Shown: in pieces, positions 47,874 to 55,521 of the stretch
Position numbering within the stretch: the first letter of the stretch is position 1
Layout: each line of letters opens with the position of its first letter
Assembly (NCBI GenBank): GCA_043743335.1
Contig: JAYTWR010000083.1
Span: 56,909 to 120,908, forward strand
Source: UBA5216 sp043743335
GTDB lineage: Bacteria; Pseudomonadota; Gammaproteobacteria; Burkholderiales; SG8-41
Direction of reading: 5' to 3'
DNA length: 64,000 nt
Notes under the pieces: model-generated
What the model was told of the DNA's origin: nothing
The model's database searches: none
The model's input: the letters and a program-made list of their open reading frames with translations, nothing else
Translations under genes and position numbers: made by a program

Positions 47874-49125
47874 TCACGCCCAACTGTTGATCCCCGGCGG
47901 GGTCAATTCGCCGGTGCGCGCATTTCGCTCCGTGGGCGGCACGCCGCCGTTTATCAAGCGTGGGCGCGGCGCGCACATTTGGGATGCCGATGGTAACGTT
48001 TACATTGATTACGTCGGCTCATGGGGGCCGCTGATTGCCGGCCACGCCCACCCGGAGGTGGTGAAATCGGTGCAACAAATGGCCGAGCGCGGGCTGTCGT
48101 TTGGTGCGCCCACCGAAGCGGAGCTCGAAATGGCGAGCTTGCTGGTGAAGTTGGTGCCGTCGATGGAACAAGTGCGGCTGGTGAGTTCGGGCACCGAGGC
48201 GACGATGAGCGCGATACGCGTCGCACGCGGTTACACGCGGCGCTCGAAGATTATCAAGTTCGAAGGTTGTTATCACGGCCATGCAGACGGGCTGTTGGTG
48301 AAGGCCGGGTCCGGCGCGCTCACCTTGGGCCAGCCGTCGTCAGCTGGCGTGCCGGCAGAAATTGCCGCGCACACGCTGGTGCTGGATTTCAACGACGAAG
48401 CCGCGCTCAACACCGCATTCGTGCGTGAGGGCAATCAAATTGCCGCCGTGATTGTTGAGCCGGTGGTGGGCAACGCCAATCTCATCGCACCCAAGCCGGG
48501 CTTTCTGCAACACCTGCGCGCGCTATGCACCAAATATGGCGCGGTACTGATTTTTGATGAAGTGATGACGGGCTTTCGCGTGGCGCTCGGCGGCGCGCAG
48601 GCGCTGTATGGCATCACGCCGGACATGACCACGCTGGGCAAAGTGATTGGCGGCGGCATGCCGGTGGGCGCGTTCGGCGGGCGGCGCGACATCATGCAGT
48701 GCGTGGCGCCGGTGGGGCCGGTGTATCAGGCGGGCACGCTGTCGGGCAATCCGGTGGCGGTGGCGGCGGGGCTGGCCACGCTGCGCATCGTGCAAACCAG
48801 CGGGTTTTACGACAAGCTCGGCGCGACGGCTTACGCCTTGTGCAAAGGGTTAAGCGAAGCGGCTGCCGCGCGCCAAATTGCATTCTCGGCGCAGCACGTG
48901 GGCGGCATGTTCGGCTTGTATTTTCGCGCGGCAGTGCCGCAAACCTACGCCGACGTGATGGGGTGCGACAAAGAGCGCTTCAACCAGTTTTTTCACAGCA
49001 TGCTAGCGGAGGGCGTGTATCTCGCGCCGTCGGCCTATGAAGCGGGGTTTGTGTCATCGGCGCACACCACGGCGGATATTGAGAAAACCGTGGCGGCGGC
49101 GGACAAGGCGTTTGCCGCCTTGTAA
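47848..49125 (+). CDS. hemL: Glutamate-1-semialdehyde 2,1-aminomutase
   Basis: HemL (425 aa) is a PLP enzyme that makes 5-aminolevulinate in the C5 pathway. It starts MKQSQKLFNHAQLLIPGGVNSPVRAFRSVGG. The PLP lysine is in MTTLGKVIGGGMPVGAFGG, and FEGCYHGHADGLLVKAGSG is conserved. The ATG at 47848 is chosen over an upstream in-frame codon because it matches homologues, giving a 26-nt overlap with thiE. A dispersed AT-rich motif follows the stop. Confidence 0.96.
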   Translation: MKQSQKLFNHAQLLIPGGVNSPVRAFRSVGGTPPFIKRGRGAHIWDADGNVYIDYVGSWGPLIAGHAHPEVVKSVQQMAERGLSFGAPTEAELEMASLLVKLVPSMEQVRLVSSGTEATMSAIRVARGYTRRSKIIKFEGCYHGHADGLLVKAGSGALTLGQPSSAGVPAEIAAHTLVLDFNDEAALNTAFVREGNQIAAVIVEPVVGNANLIAPKPGFLQHLRALCTKYGAVLIFDEVMTGFRVALGGAQALYGITPDMTTLGKVIGGGMPVGAFGGRRDIMQCVAPVGPVYQAGTLSGNPVAVAAGLATLRIVQTSGFYDKLGATAYALCKGLSEAAAARQIAFSAQHVGGMFGLYFRAAVPQTYADVMGCDKERFNQFFHSMLAEGVYLAPSAYEAGFVSSAHTTADIEKTVAAADKAFAAL

Positions 49126-49132
49126 AACCGTT

Positions 49133-49148
49133 TACAATCAAATAGTTA
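49133..49148 (+). repeat. Dispersed AT-rich motif, copy 8 (one mismatch) after hemL
   Basis: TACAATCAAATAGTTA lies between hemL and the convergent cytochrome c4 gene. Confidence 0.6.
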
Positions 49149-49166
49149 TATTCTAATGGCCTGTGC

Positions 49167-49817
49167 TTAACGCAGCCCGGCCATGTACTCCGAAACCGCC
49201 GCAACTTCGCGATCCGACAGTTTCGCCGACAGCGTGCGCATCATGCTGTTCGGATCGTTTTTGCGATCACCCGCACGGAAGGCTTTCAACTGCGCTGCCG
49301 TGTATTCGGCGTGCTGGCCACCCACACGCGGAAACTGCGCTGGCATGCCCGCGCCGTTGGGCGAATGGCACGAAGCGCACGCGGCGACGTTCTTGGCCGC
49401 GATGCCGCCGCGATAAATCAACTGGCCTTGCTTGACCAGCTCCGGGTCGCGCGCAGAACGTGGTCGGGCGGTTTGGCTCGAATAGTAAGCCGCGACATTT
49501 TTCATGTCGTCGTCTGACAGCGGCGCAGCCATGCCGGCCATTACGGCGTTATTGCGCTCGGCGGGCTTGCCGTCTTTGGATTTGAAATTGCTTAATTGTT
49601 TGTAGATATATTCAGCGTGCTGGCCGGCGAGGCTGGGATTGGCGGCCAGCGGGCTGTTGCCGTCCGGCCCGTGGCAGGCGGCGCAGACTTTGCTGGCGAT
49701 TTCTTGGCCCTTGGCGGCGTCGCCTTTGACGACATATTGCGCGGATGCCGTGCTCACCAACAAGGTGAGTGTGGCGGCAGCCGTCAGGCAGAGGCGGGGT
49801 CCCAAGCGGAAGGTCAT
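49167..49817 (-). CDS. Diheme cytochrome c4
   Basis: A 216-residue periplasmic protein with a signal peptide (about residues 1-27, ending STASAQY) and two similar cytochrome c domains. The heme motifs are CAACH (VCAACHGPDGNS) and CASCH (ACASCHSPNGAG), each followed by a distal methionine. Cytochrome c4 passes electrons to terminal oxidases. It is divergent from engB, the usual betaproteobacterial arrangement. Confidence 0.93.
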   Translation of the reverse strand: MTFRLGPRLCLTAAATLTLLVSTASAQYVVKGDAAKGQEIASKVCAACHGPDGNSPLAANPSLAGQHAEYIYKQLSNFKSKDGKPAERNNAVMAGMAAPLSDDDMKNVAAYYSSQTARPRSARDPELVKQGQLIYRGGIAAKNVAACASCHSPNGAGMPAQFPRVGGQHAEYTAAQLKAFRAGDRKNDPNSMMRTLSAKLSDREVAAVSEYMAGLR

Positions 49818-49927
49818 TTTTGCTCCGAAATATCGTTCAGGGCCAGTGCCGCCCCGGTAGCCCCGTATTGTATAGTACGCCGCTCACCCCGCGCCAGACG
49901 CAAATTCTGGTGCATTAACAACAACCT

Positions 49928-50557
49928 ATGACTATCCCCCTCGTCGAATATTTGGCCTCCGCGCATAAGCCGGAGGAGATGCTGCCCGACACCGGGCGCG
50001 AAGTGGCGTTCGTCGGGCGCTCTAACGCGGGCAAATCCAGCGCGATCAACGCCATGGCCAACCGCCACCGGCTGGCATTTGTCAGCAAAACGCCAGGGCG
50101 CACGCAGACGCTGAATTTCTTCAGCGTCGGCAAAAACCAGCGCTGGGTGGATTTGCCGGGTTATGGTTTTGCCAAGGTTTCCAAGACCGAGCGCGAGCAT
50201 TGGGCAGGCTTAATAAGCACTTACCTGACAACCCGTAATGCATTGATTGGATTGATTTTATTGTCCGATTCGCGCCACGGACTCAAACCGCTGGACGAGC
50301 AACTCATCGAATGGTTTGTGCCGACCGGCCGCCCCATTCACGTGCTGCTGACCAAGGCCGATAAGCTGACTCAAAGCGAAGCCATCGCCATTTTGCGCGA
50401 AACCCAAGCGCTGCTGGTCAAGCGCTACCCGAATTGCACCACGCAGCTTTTTTCTGCCACTGCGGGGCGCGGCGTGGCCGAGGCGAATACCTTGGTCGCA
50501 AACTGGCTGGCGACGCCGGTTGATCGCATCAGCATTCAGCCTGGACAACGCATTTAG
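49928..50557 (+). CDS. engB: Ribosome-biogenesis GTPase EngB (YsxC/YihA)
   Basis: A 209-residue GTPase. G1 is GRSNAGKSS (about residues 30-38), G2 is in KTPGRTQTLNFF, G3 is DLPGYGFA, G4 is TKAD and G5 is SATAGRG. EngB assists assembly of the large ribosomal subunit and is usually essential. Downstream lies the candidate sRNA and then hemB. Confidence 0.96.
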   Translation: MTIPLVEYLASAHKPEEMLPDTGREVAFVGRSNAGKSSAINAMANRHRLAFVSKTPGRTQTLNFFSVGKNQRWVDLPGYGFAKVSKTEREHWAGLISTYLTTRNALIGLILLSDSRHGLKPLDEQLIEWFVPTGRPIHVLLTKADKLTQSEAIAILRETQALLVKRYPNCTTQLFSATAGRGVAEANTLVANWLATPVDRISIQPGQRI

Positions 50558-50652
50558 TCACAGAGGGCACCGAGAACACCGAGGCAAACACAGCGCCGTG
50601 GCCTGAAACGTTCGCTCACGAACCGGGTGATCCGGCGAATGGCTGCAAGAAA

Positions 50653-50687
50653 AGAAAAAGCCCCCGACCTCACACGAAGCCGGGGGC
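50653..50687 (-). terminator. Terminator hairpin 2 of the candidate sRNA
   Basis: GCCCCCG and CGGGGGC pair (50660-50666 with 50681-50687). On the minus strand the hairpin is followed by CTTTTTCTTT. Confidence 0.8.
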
Positions 50688-50689
50688 AA

Positions 50690-50726
50690 AGAAAAAGCCC
50701 CCGGCTAAGGGGAGTAAGCCGGGGGC
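50690..50726 (-). terminator. Terminator hairpin 1 of the candidate sRNA
   Basis: GCCCCCGGCT and AGCCGGGGGC form a 10-bp stem (50697-50706 with 50717-50726), followed by CTTTTTCTTT on the minus strand. Confidence 0.85.
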
Positions 50727-50816
50727 CGAAAAGCCCTAATTGATCTGAATCGAATTAAGGCACCCGCCCAGGGAGGTGAAGCGGGAGACGTAAAAACGCC
50801 GTCTATTCTTAAGACG

Positions 50817-50824
50817 TTTATAAT
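50817..50824. promoter_or_regulatory. Possible bidirectional -10 element
   Basis: TTTATAAT gives TATAAT on the plus strand (toward hemB) and TATAAA on the minus strand (toward the candidate sRNA). No clear -35 hexamer was seen for either direction. Confidence 0.4.
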
Positions 50825-50853
50825 GGCGCAGAGTTCCCCAATTATTTTCTCTA

Positions 50854-50869
50854 TTAAATCAATTACTTA
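50854..50869 (+). repeat. Dispersed AT-rich motif, copy 9 (exact core) at the hemB start
   Basis: TTAAATCAATTACTTA. Its final A is the first base of the hemB ATG, so the motif replaces any normal ribosome binding site. Confidence 0.8.
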
Positions 50870-51894
50870 TGACGACTCCTCGTATCCCGGCGCTGGGCGC
50901 CTACCCGCAACGCCGCATGCGTCGCATGCGTCGCGACGATTTCTCCCGTCGCCTGATGCGCGAAAACCGCTTGACCGTGGACAACCTGATTTACCCCGTG
51001 TTCATCATCGACGGTAAAAACCGCACGCAAAAAATCGCCTCTATGCCCGGCGTCGAGCGCTACACCATCGACAAACTGCTCGCGCGCGCTGAAGCATGCG
51101 TAAAGCTCGGCATCCCCGCACTGGCGCTGTTTCCTGCCGTTGAGCCGCATTTGAAAACCGCTGATGGCCGCGAAGCGGTGAATCCCCAAGGCGTCGTGCC
51201 GCGCGCCGTCGCCGCGCTGAAAAAACGCTTCCCCGAATTAGGCGTCATTACCGACGCCGCGCTCGACCCCTACACCACCCACGGTCACGACGGTGTGCTC
51301 GACGCGCGCGGTTACGTGATGAACGACAAAACGGTCAGCGTGTTGCAAAAGCAGGCGCTGGTGTGCGCGGGCGCGGGCGTGGATATTGTCGCGCCGTCGG
51401 ACATGATGGATGGTCGCGTCGGCGCCATCCGCGCGGCGCTCGACGGCAAAGGCTTTATCCACACACGCATTTTGTCCTACGCTGCCAAATACGCGAGTGG
51501 CTTTTACGGCCCATTCCGCGACGCCGTAGGCTCCAGCAAAACCCTCGGCGGCGGCAACAAATACACCTATCAAATGGACCCCGCCAACAGCGACGAAGCG
51601 CTGCGCGAAGTAGCGCTAGACCTCGAAGAAGGTGCCGACATGGTGATGGTCAAACCCGGCATGCCATACCTCGACATCGTGCGCCGCGTGAAAGACGAAT
51701 TCCGCGTACCAACGTATGTGTATCAAGTCAGCGGCGAATACGCAATGTTAAAAGCCGCTGCACAAAACGGCTGGCTGGAAGAAGAGCGCGTGGTGTTAGA
51801 GGCGCTACTCGCGTTTCGCCGTGCCGGGGCGGATGGGATTTTGACTTATTTTGCAGTGGACGCTGCGCGGTGGTTGAGCGGCTCACACGGATAG
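50869..51894 (+). CDS. hemB: Delta-aminolevulinic acid dehydratase (porphobilinogen synthase)
   Basis: HemB (341 aa) condenses two 5-aminolevulinates to porphobilinogen. The Schiff-base lysines lie in SYAAKYASGFYGPFRD and MVMVKPGMPYLDI. The metal loop reads ALDPYTTHGHDG, with Asp in place of the zinc-binding cysteines, which indicates the magnesium/potassium-dependent class. There is no clear Shine-Dalgarno sequence before the ATG; the upstream 15 nt are the dispersed AT-rich motif. Confidence 0.97.
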   Translation: MTTPRIPALGAYPQRRMRRMRRDDFSRRLMRENRLTVDNLIYPVFIIDGKNRTQKIASMPGVERYTIDKLLARAEACVKLGIPALALFPAVEPHLKTADGREAVNPQGVVPRAVAALKKRFPELGVITDAALDPYTTHGHDGVLDARGYVMNDKTVSVLQKQALVCAGAGVDIVAPSDMMDGRVGAIRAALDGKGFIHTRILSYAAKYASGFYGPFRDAVGSSKTLGGGNKYTYQMDPANSDEALREVALDLEEGADMVMVKPGMPYLDIVRRVKDEFRVPTYVYQVSGEYAMLKAAAQNGWLEEERVVLEALLAFRRAGADGILTYFAVDAARWLSGSHG

Positions 51895-51985
51895 ATCGCG
51901 ATTGCGACAACCCGACCCGTTGGCGAGGTTGTCGTGCTTGTCGTGCTTGCCCGCGTTTGCGATGCGGGGTTCCCCCCGCGTAAAA

Positions 51986-53143
51986 CTACTTCATTTTCGG
52001 TGGCCGCTGGGAAAACGAACGCTCAAAAACACTTTCCGCGATACGGTTCTTCAGTATCTCAATCGATCCACCCGCAATCATCCAGCCGCGACATTTGCGG
52101 AAGCAGTATTCGACCAGCGTTTCTTCGGTGTAGCCGATACCGCCCATGATTTGCATGGCTTCGTTGCAGCAATCAAAGCCCGCCTGGTTGCAGAACGCTT
52201 TGGCCACCGCCGTGTCCTCGGCTGACGGAATGCCGTTCACGGCATTGGCTGCTGCGCGATAAATCAGCAGTTGACCGGCATCGAGTTTCATTTTCATGTC
52301 GGCGAATTTCCATTGAATGCCTTGAAACTCGCATAGCAAACGCCCGAACTGTTTGCGCGTCATGGCCCATTCGCGTGCGATGTTGTAGGCGTAACGCCCG
52401 AATGCCAGTGAGCGCGCCGTGTTGCCGATGCGCTCGACATTAAAGCCCGAGATTTGTTTTTTGAAGCCGCCTTCTTTCAATAAAATGTTTTCCGGGCCGA
52501 CGTAGACATTGTCGAGATAGGTTTGCACCCATTCCTCGCCATTGAAAAAATTGGCTGCCGCGCCCTGTTTGAAACCGGGTGAGGTGCGCGGTATCAGCAC
52601 CGAGCCGATGCCGCCCACACCGGGGCCAAACCGTACGTAAGTCAGCATCACTTCAGCGGCGGTGGCGTGGGTTTGAAACACTTTCACGCCGTTGATGCGA
52701 TACCCATCGCCATCGGGCGTGGCGCTGGTGGTGAGATCGGTGACGGCGCTGCCGGCTTCGGGCTCGGTCATGCCTACGCAGATTACCGATTCGCCTTTGA
52801 GAATTTTGCTGAGGTAGCGCTGTTTTTGATCCGACGTGCCGTACTCGGCCAGCACGCGCACCGGGCCGAAGTTGCCAGCCTGAATCACGTCCGCGCTGCG
52901 CGGGCAGCTTTCCGTCACCGCTTCGATGGCGAGGATGGCGTCCATCAGCGTGCCGCCCTGGCCACCGTCGGCCTCAGGGAAAGCAATGCCCATCAGGCCC
53001 TGCTCGGCCATCAGCTTGGCGATGTCGAACGGGTGCTCGGCTTGATGCGCACGCTTGAGCGCCCCGGCCTTGAGATGTTTTTCGGCGAAGCCGCGCACCG
53101 AGTCACGAAACTGTTGTTGTTCAGAGGTGAATTTGAAGTCCAT
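51986..53143 (-). CDS. Acyl-CoA dehydrogenase
   Basis: A flavoprotein dehydrogenase of 385 residues from the ATG at 53143 (MDFKFTSEQQQFRDSVRGFAEKHL); codons further upstream have no family similarity. Signatures are VICVGMTEPEAGSAVTDLTT (FAD and substrate binding), GRLLCEFQGIQWKFADM and MQIMGGIGYTEETLVEYCFRKCRG near the C-terminus, the usual site of the catalytic glutamate. The exact substrate is unknown. It may be part of the set of CoA-linked catabolic genes (MmgE/PrpD, CaiB/BaiF) that follows. Confidence 0.92.
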   Translation of the reverse strand: MDFKFTSEQQQFRDSVRGFAEKHLKAGALKRAHQAEHPFDIAKLMAEQGLMGIAFPEADGGQGGTLMDAILAIEAVTESCPRSADVIQAGNFGPVRVLAEYGTSDQKQRYLSKILKGESVICVGMTEPEAGSAVTDLTTSATPDGDGYRINGVKVFQTHATAAEVMLTYVRFGPGVGGIGSVLIPRTSPGFKQGAAANFFNGEEWVQTYLDNVYVGPENILLKEGGFKKQISGFNVERIGNTARSLAFGRYAYNIAREWAMTRKQFGRLLCEFQGIQWKFADMKMKLDAGQLLIYRAAANAVNGIPSAEDTAVAKAFCNQAGFDCCNEAMQIMGGIGYTEETLVEYCFRKCRGWMIAGGSIEILKNRIAESVFERSFSQRPPKMK

Positions 53144-53359
53144 GGAATAGCTCGACAGGTTGGTGCGTTGCGAAAAATACGACGAGGCGCGATTGTCACA
53201 AGTCACGACCCTTCGCGCAAGCAGCACCAACAGGCGCGGCGGCTTGGCGTCGCACGCCGAAAAAGCCCCCGCACCGGTAACCGCACGCTATAGTCATTAA
53301 TCTACCAACAGCACCCAACCCGACGTATAGTCACATTCACCGATTAAAAGGAACACACC

Positions 53360-54265
53360 ATGCCTTGGAATTTTGAACTGCTGCTGCAACCCGGCACCGA
53401 ACTACTCATCACCGAAGGCCCGGTGTGGAACGGCAAACACATTTACTTCACGCAGATACGCCAAAACCGCATCATGCGTTACGACCCCATCACCCATGCC
53501 ATTGACGAATGGCGCACCGGCACCAATCGCACCAATGGCTTGGCCTTCGACGCCGACGGGCGGCTGTTTGGCTGCTGCTCCGGCGGGCGCGCGATTGTGC
53601 GCTTTGATCCCGACGGTAAAAACGTGGTGGTCGCCGACCGGCTCGACGGCAAAAAACTCAGCACGCCGAATGATCTGGCGATAGACCGCCGAGGTCGCAT
53701 CTGGTTTACCAACCCGGTCAACGAAGGCAATTGGGACAAAACCGAAGTCGAAGAACTCGATCACCGCTCCGTGCTGTGCGCCACGCCGCAAAAAGACGGC
53801 AGCTACAAAGTCACGCGCGCCACCTTCGACACCACCCAGCCCAACGGCATTCTGGTGTCGCGCGACGAGCGCACGCTGTATGTCGCCGAAAGCGGTTCCG
53901 AACGCGGCATCCCGCGGCAGTTACGCGCCTACCCGATCAAAGACGACGGCACGCTCGGTGCCTACGACGCGCTGTTCACTTGGGGCGAAGACGCGCGCGG
54001 CGTACATCGCGGCATCGACGGCATGTGCCTCGATGCCGAAGGCAACATCATTGCCACCGCCGGTTATCACACCGCCGGTTCGGGGCCGATGCTCTATGTG
54101 TTTTCACCCACCGGTCGCGTGCTCGAAACGCACCCGGTCAACGCCAACCGCCCGACCAACGTGTGCTTCGGTGGCCCGCACATGACCACCGTGTTTGTCA
54201 CCAGCACCAATGGCCACTTCTACAAGGCCGAGACCGACCGCGTGGGCTGGGCGATGTATCCGTAG
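53360..54265 (+). CDS. SMP-30/gluconolactonase/LRE-family protein
   Basis: A 301-residue six-bladed beta-propeller. Family features include ITEGPVWNGKHIYFTQIRQNRIMRYDP, GLAFDADGRLFGC, STPNDLAIDRRGRIWFTNP, QPNGILVSRDERTLYVAESGS and GIDGMCLDAEGNIIATA, where Glu, Asn and Asp bind the metal. Members hydrolyse lactones of sugars or related compounds. There is no signal peptide, so it is cytoplasmic. A dispersed AT-rich motif follows the stop, then a VOC protein gene. Confidence 0.88.
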   Translation: MPWNFELLLQPGTELLITEGPVWNGKHIYFTQIRQNRIMRYDPITHAIDEWRTGTNRTNGLAFDADGRLFGCCSGGRAIVRFDPDGKNVVVADRLDGKKLSTPNDLAIDRRGRIWFTNPVNEGNWDKTEVEELDHRSVLCATPQKDGSYKVTRATFDTTQPNGILVSRDERTLYVAESGSERGIPRQLRAYPIKDDGTLGAYDALFTWGEDARGVHRGIDGMCLDAEGNIIATAGYHTAGSGPMLYVFSPTGRVLETHPVNANRPTNVCFGGPHMTTVFVTSTNGHFYKAETDRVGWAMYP

Positions 54266-54270
54266 CATTG

Positions 54271-54286
54271 TAACTAATTGATTTTA
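54271..54286 (+). repeat. Dispersed AT-rich motif, copy 10 (exact) between SMP-30 and VOC genes
   Basis: TAACTAATTGATTTTA begins 5 nt after the SMP-30 stop codon. Confidence 0.8.
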
Positions 54287-54331
54287 TTGCGCCTGTATTC
54301 TCTTAATTACACCAACCCCAAGGAGCCTCTC

Positions 54332-54730
54332 ATGGCCAAACTCAGACACATCGCAATGCTCGTCGACGACATCGAAAAATCTGCCACGTTTTACGAAAAA
54401 ACTTTCGGCATGACGCGCGTGCGCCAGCATGCCGGTGCCATCGCCTTGAGCGACGGCACCATCAGCCTAGTAGTTATCCACCCGTCTAACGCCAACATGA
54501 AAGGCGAAACCGTGCGTGGCCTGCACCACATCGGCTTCTTGATCGACGACATGAAAGCCGTCACCGAAAAAGTCGAAGCCAACGGCGCAACGTTCGTCGG
54601 CGGCATTCTCGGCACCGGCAGCGGGCTTGAAACCGAACGCAAATACATCGACCCCAACGGCGTGAACTTCGATATCACCATGCCGGAGTACGCGCGGGAT
54701 GTTTGGAAGATTTCGGTGGATGGGGTTTAG
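54332..54730 (+). CDS. VOC-family (glyoxalase/dioxygenase superfamily) protein
   Basis: A 132-residue single VOC domain: LRHIAMLVDDIEKSATFYEKTFGMTRVR and, in the second half, LHHIGFLIDDMKAVTEKVEANGATF, then KYIDPNGVNFDITMPE. The start at 54332 is fixed by AAGGAG 6 nt upstream. Metal-ligand positions (two His, one Asp or Glu) are plausible, but the reaction is unknown. It probably shares a transcript with the SMP-30 gene. Confidence 0.85.
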   Translation: MAKLRHIAMLVDDIEKSATFYEKTFGMTRVRQHAGAIALSDGTISLVVIHPSNANMKGETVRGLHHIGFLIDDMKAVTEKVEANGATFVGGILGTGSGLETERKYIDPNGVNFDITMPEYARDVWKISVDGV

Positions 54731-54809
54731 GGAATAAGGCCTTAGCGTGCGACGTCAGGAAGATTTCTGCGGATGCGCCGCAGGCAAGTCCGCGTGTAAT
54801 AATACCTGT

Positions 54810-55025
54810 ATGACACGCACCGTAGGCCACCAAGACCGCACCGAAATTATCCTCGACCCCGCCGAGGCGTGGCGTCGTGGCCGATTGCTCGACCGCATGC
54901 TGGCCAAGACGCTTCCATCGCCGCCGCGTGGCGTGCGGCGCGGCACCCACGCCATGTTCAATGCGCTTGACGACGAATGGCATATTGAGATAGCGCGCCG
55001 CGTGAATACACCACGCCCACGCTGA
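54810..55025 (+). CDS. Small protein upstream of a nucleotidyltransferase (partner candidate)
   Basis: A 71-residue basic protein (MTRTVGHQDRTEIILDPAEAWRRGRLLDRMLAKTLPSPPRG...). It ends 4 nt before the nucleotidyltransferase start, which suggests co-translation. I do not recognise a family. The pairing of a small protein with a MNT-fold protein recalls toxin-antitoxin loci, but this one has no clear DNA-binding or HEPN motif. The ATG at 54810 is preferred over an in-frame codon at 54747. Confidence 0.6.
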   Translation: MTRTVGHQDRTEIILDPAEAWRRGRLLDRMLAKTLPSPPRGVRRGTHAMFNALDDEWHIEIARRVNTPRPR

Positions 55026-55029
55026 TCGC

Positions 55030-55503
55030 GTGAACGACGATACCGAGCCCCTGTTGCGTTTGCTGGAACGCTTTGACCGTGAAGGCGTTCGCTACGTTCT
55101 GGTCGGAGGGCAAGCGGTGCGCTTGAACGGCTTCTTGCGCAGCACTGAGGATGTAGACATCCTGCTCCCCACCTCCATCGAAAATGGTCGGCGCGTGATC
55201 AAGGCGTTAGACTTTTTGCCCAGTTCGCGCGAGCTTGATCCGGCATGGTTTGAGAGTGATGCGGATACGCCGGAGAACATACGTGTCGCGGATGATCTTT
55301 TGATCGATTTGCTGTTCGCTGCGAATGGCGAAACCTATGAGTCACTGAAACCACACACGCGCGAACTGACGGTAGACAGCGTGAATATCCGCACACTGGA
55401 TATCGAGGGTTTGCTCAAAACCAAGACCCATTTTCGCGAGAAGGACATTCTGGATCGGCAAGTTTTGTCACAGATTCTGGCGCGCCTTAATAACGAAAAT
55501 TGA
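55030..55503 (+). CDS. MNT/AbiEii-like nucleotidyltransferase
   Basis: A 157-residue protein with a GTG start. The nucleotidyltransferase core reads YVLVGGQAVRLNGFLRSTEDVDILL, with the GG and DxD pattern that binds nucleotide and metal. A third acidic residue may be in LLIDLLFA. The C-terminal LDIEGLLKTKTHFREKDILDRQVL is common in DUF6036-like and AbiEii-like proteins. Such proteins often modify tRNA or a partner toxin. Together with the preceding 71-residue gene this is a candidate two-gene defence or addiction unit; the role is inferred. Confidence 0.75.
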   Translation: MNDDTEPLLRLLERFDREGVRYVLVGGQAVRLNGFLRSTEDVDILLPTSIENGRRVIKALDFLPSSRELDPAWFESDADTPENIRVADDLLIDLLFAANGETYESLKPHTRELTVDSVNIRTLDIEGLLKTKTHFREKDILDRQVLSQILARLNNEN

Positions 55504-55521
55504 ACGTCGATTAACGCCCGA

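Larger units (their letters stand above)
50650..50812 (-). ncRNA. Candidate small RNA with an anti-Shine-Dalgarno loop
   Basis: On the minus strand, between engB and hemB, there is a -10-like TATAAA (50817-50822), a small stem (CGTCT...AGACG), and a stem CCCGC/GCGGG whose loop TTCACCTCCCTG carries CACCTCC, complementary to Shine-Dalgarno sequences. Two strong terminator hairpins with T tracts follow (50690-50726 and 50653-50687). No minus-strand protein gene ends here, so the terminators need another transcript. This position and design fit the betaproteobacterial toxic small RNA family, as recalled from memory. The 5' end is approximate. Confidence 0.6.

Noticed and set aside
51963..51979. 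Terminator between hemB and the acyl-CoA dehydrogenase gene
   Set aside because: GCGGGG and CCCCGC can pair, but there is no T tract in either direction, so it was not listed as a terminator.
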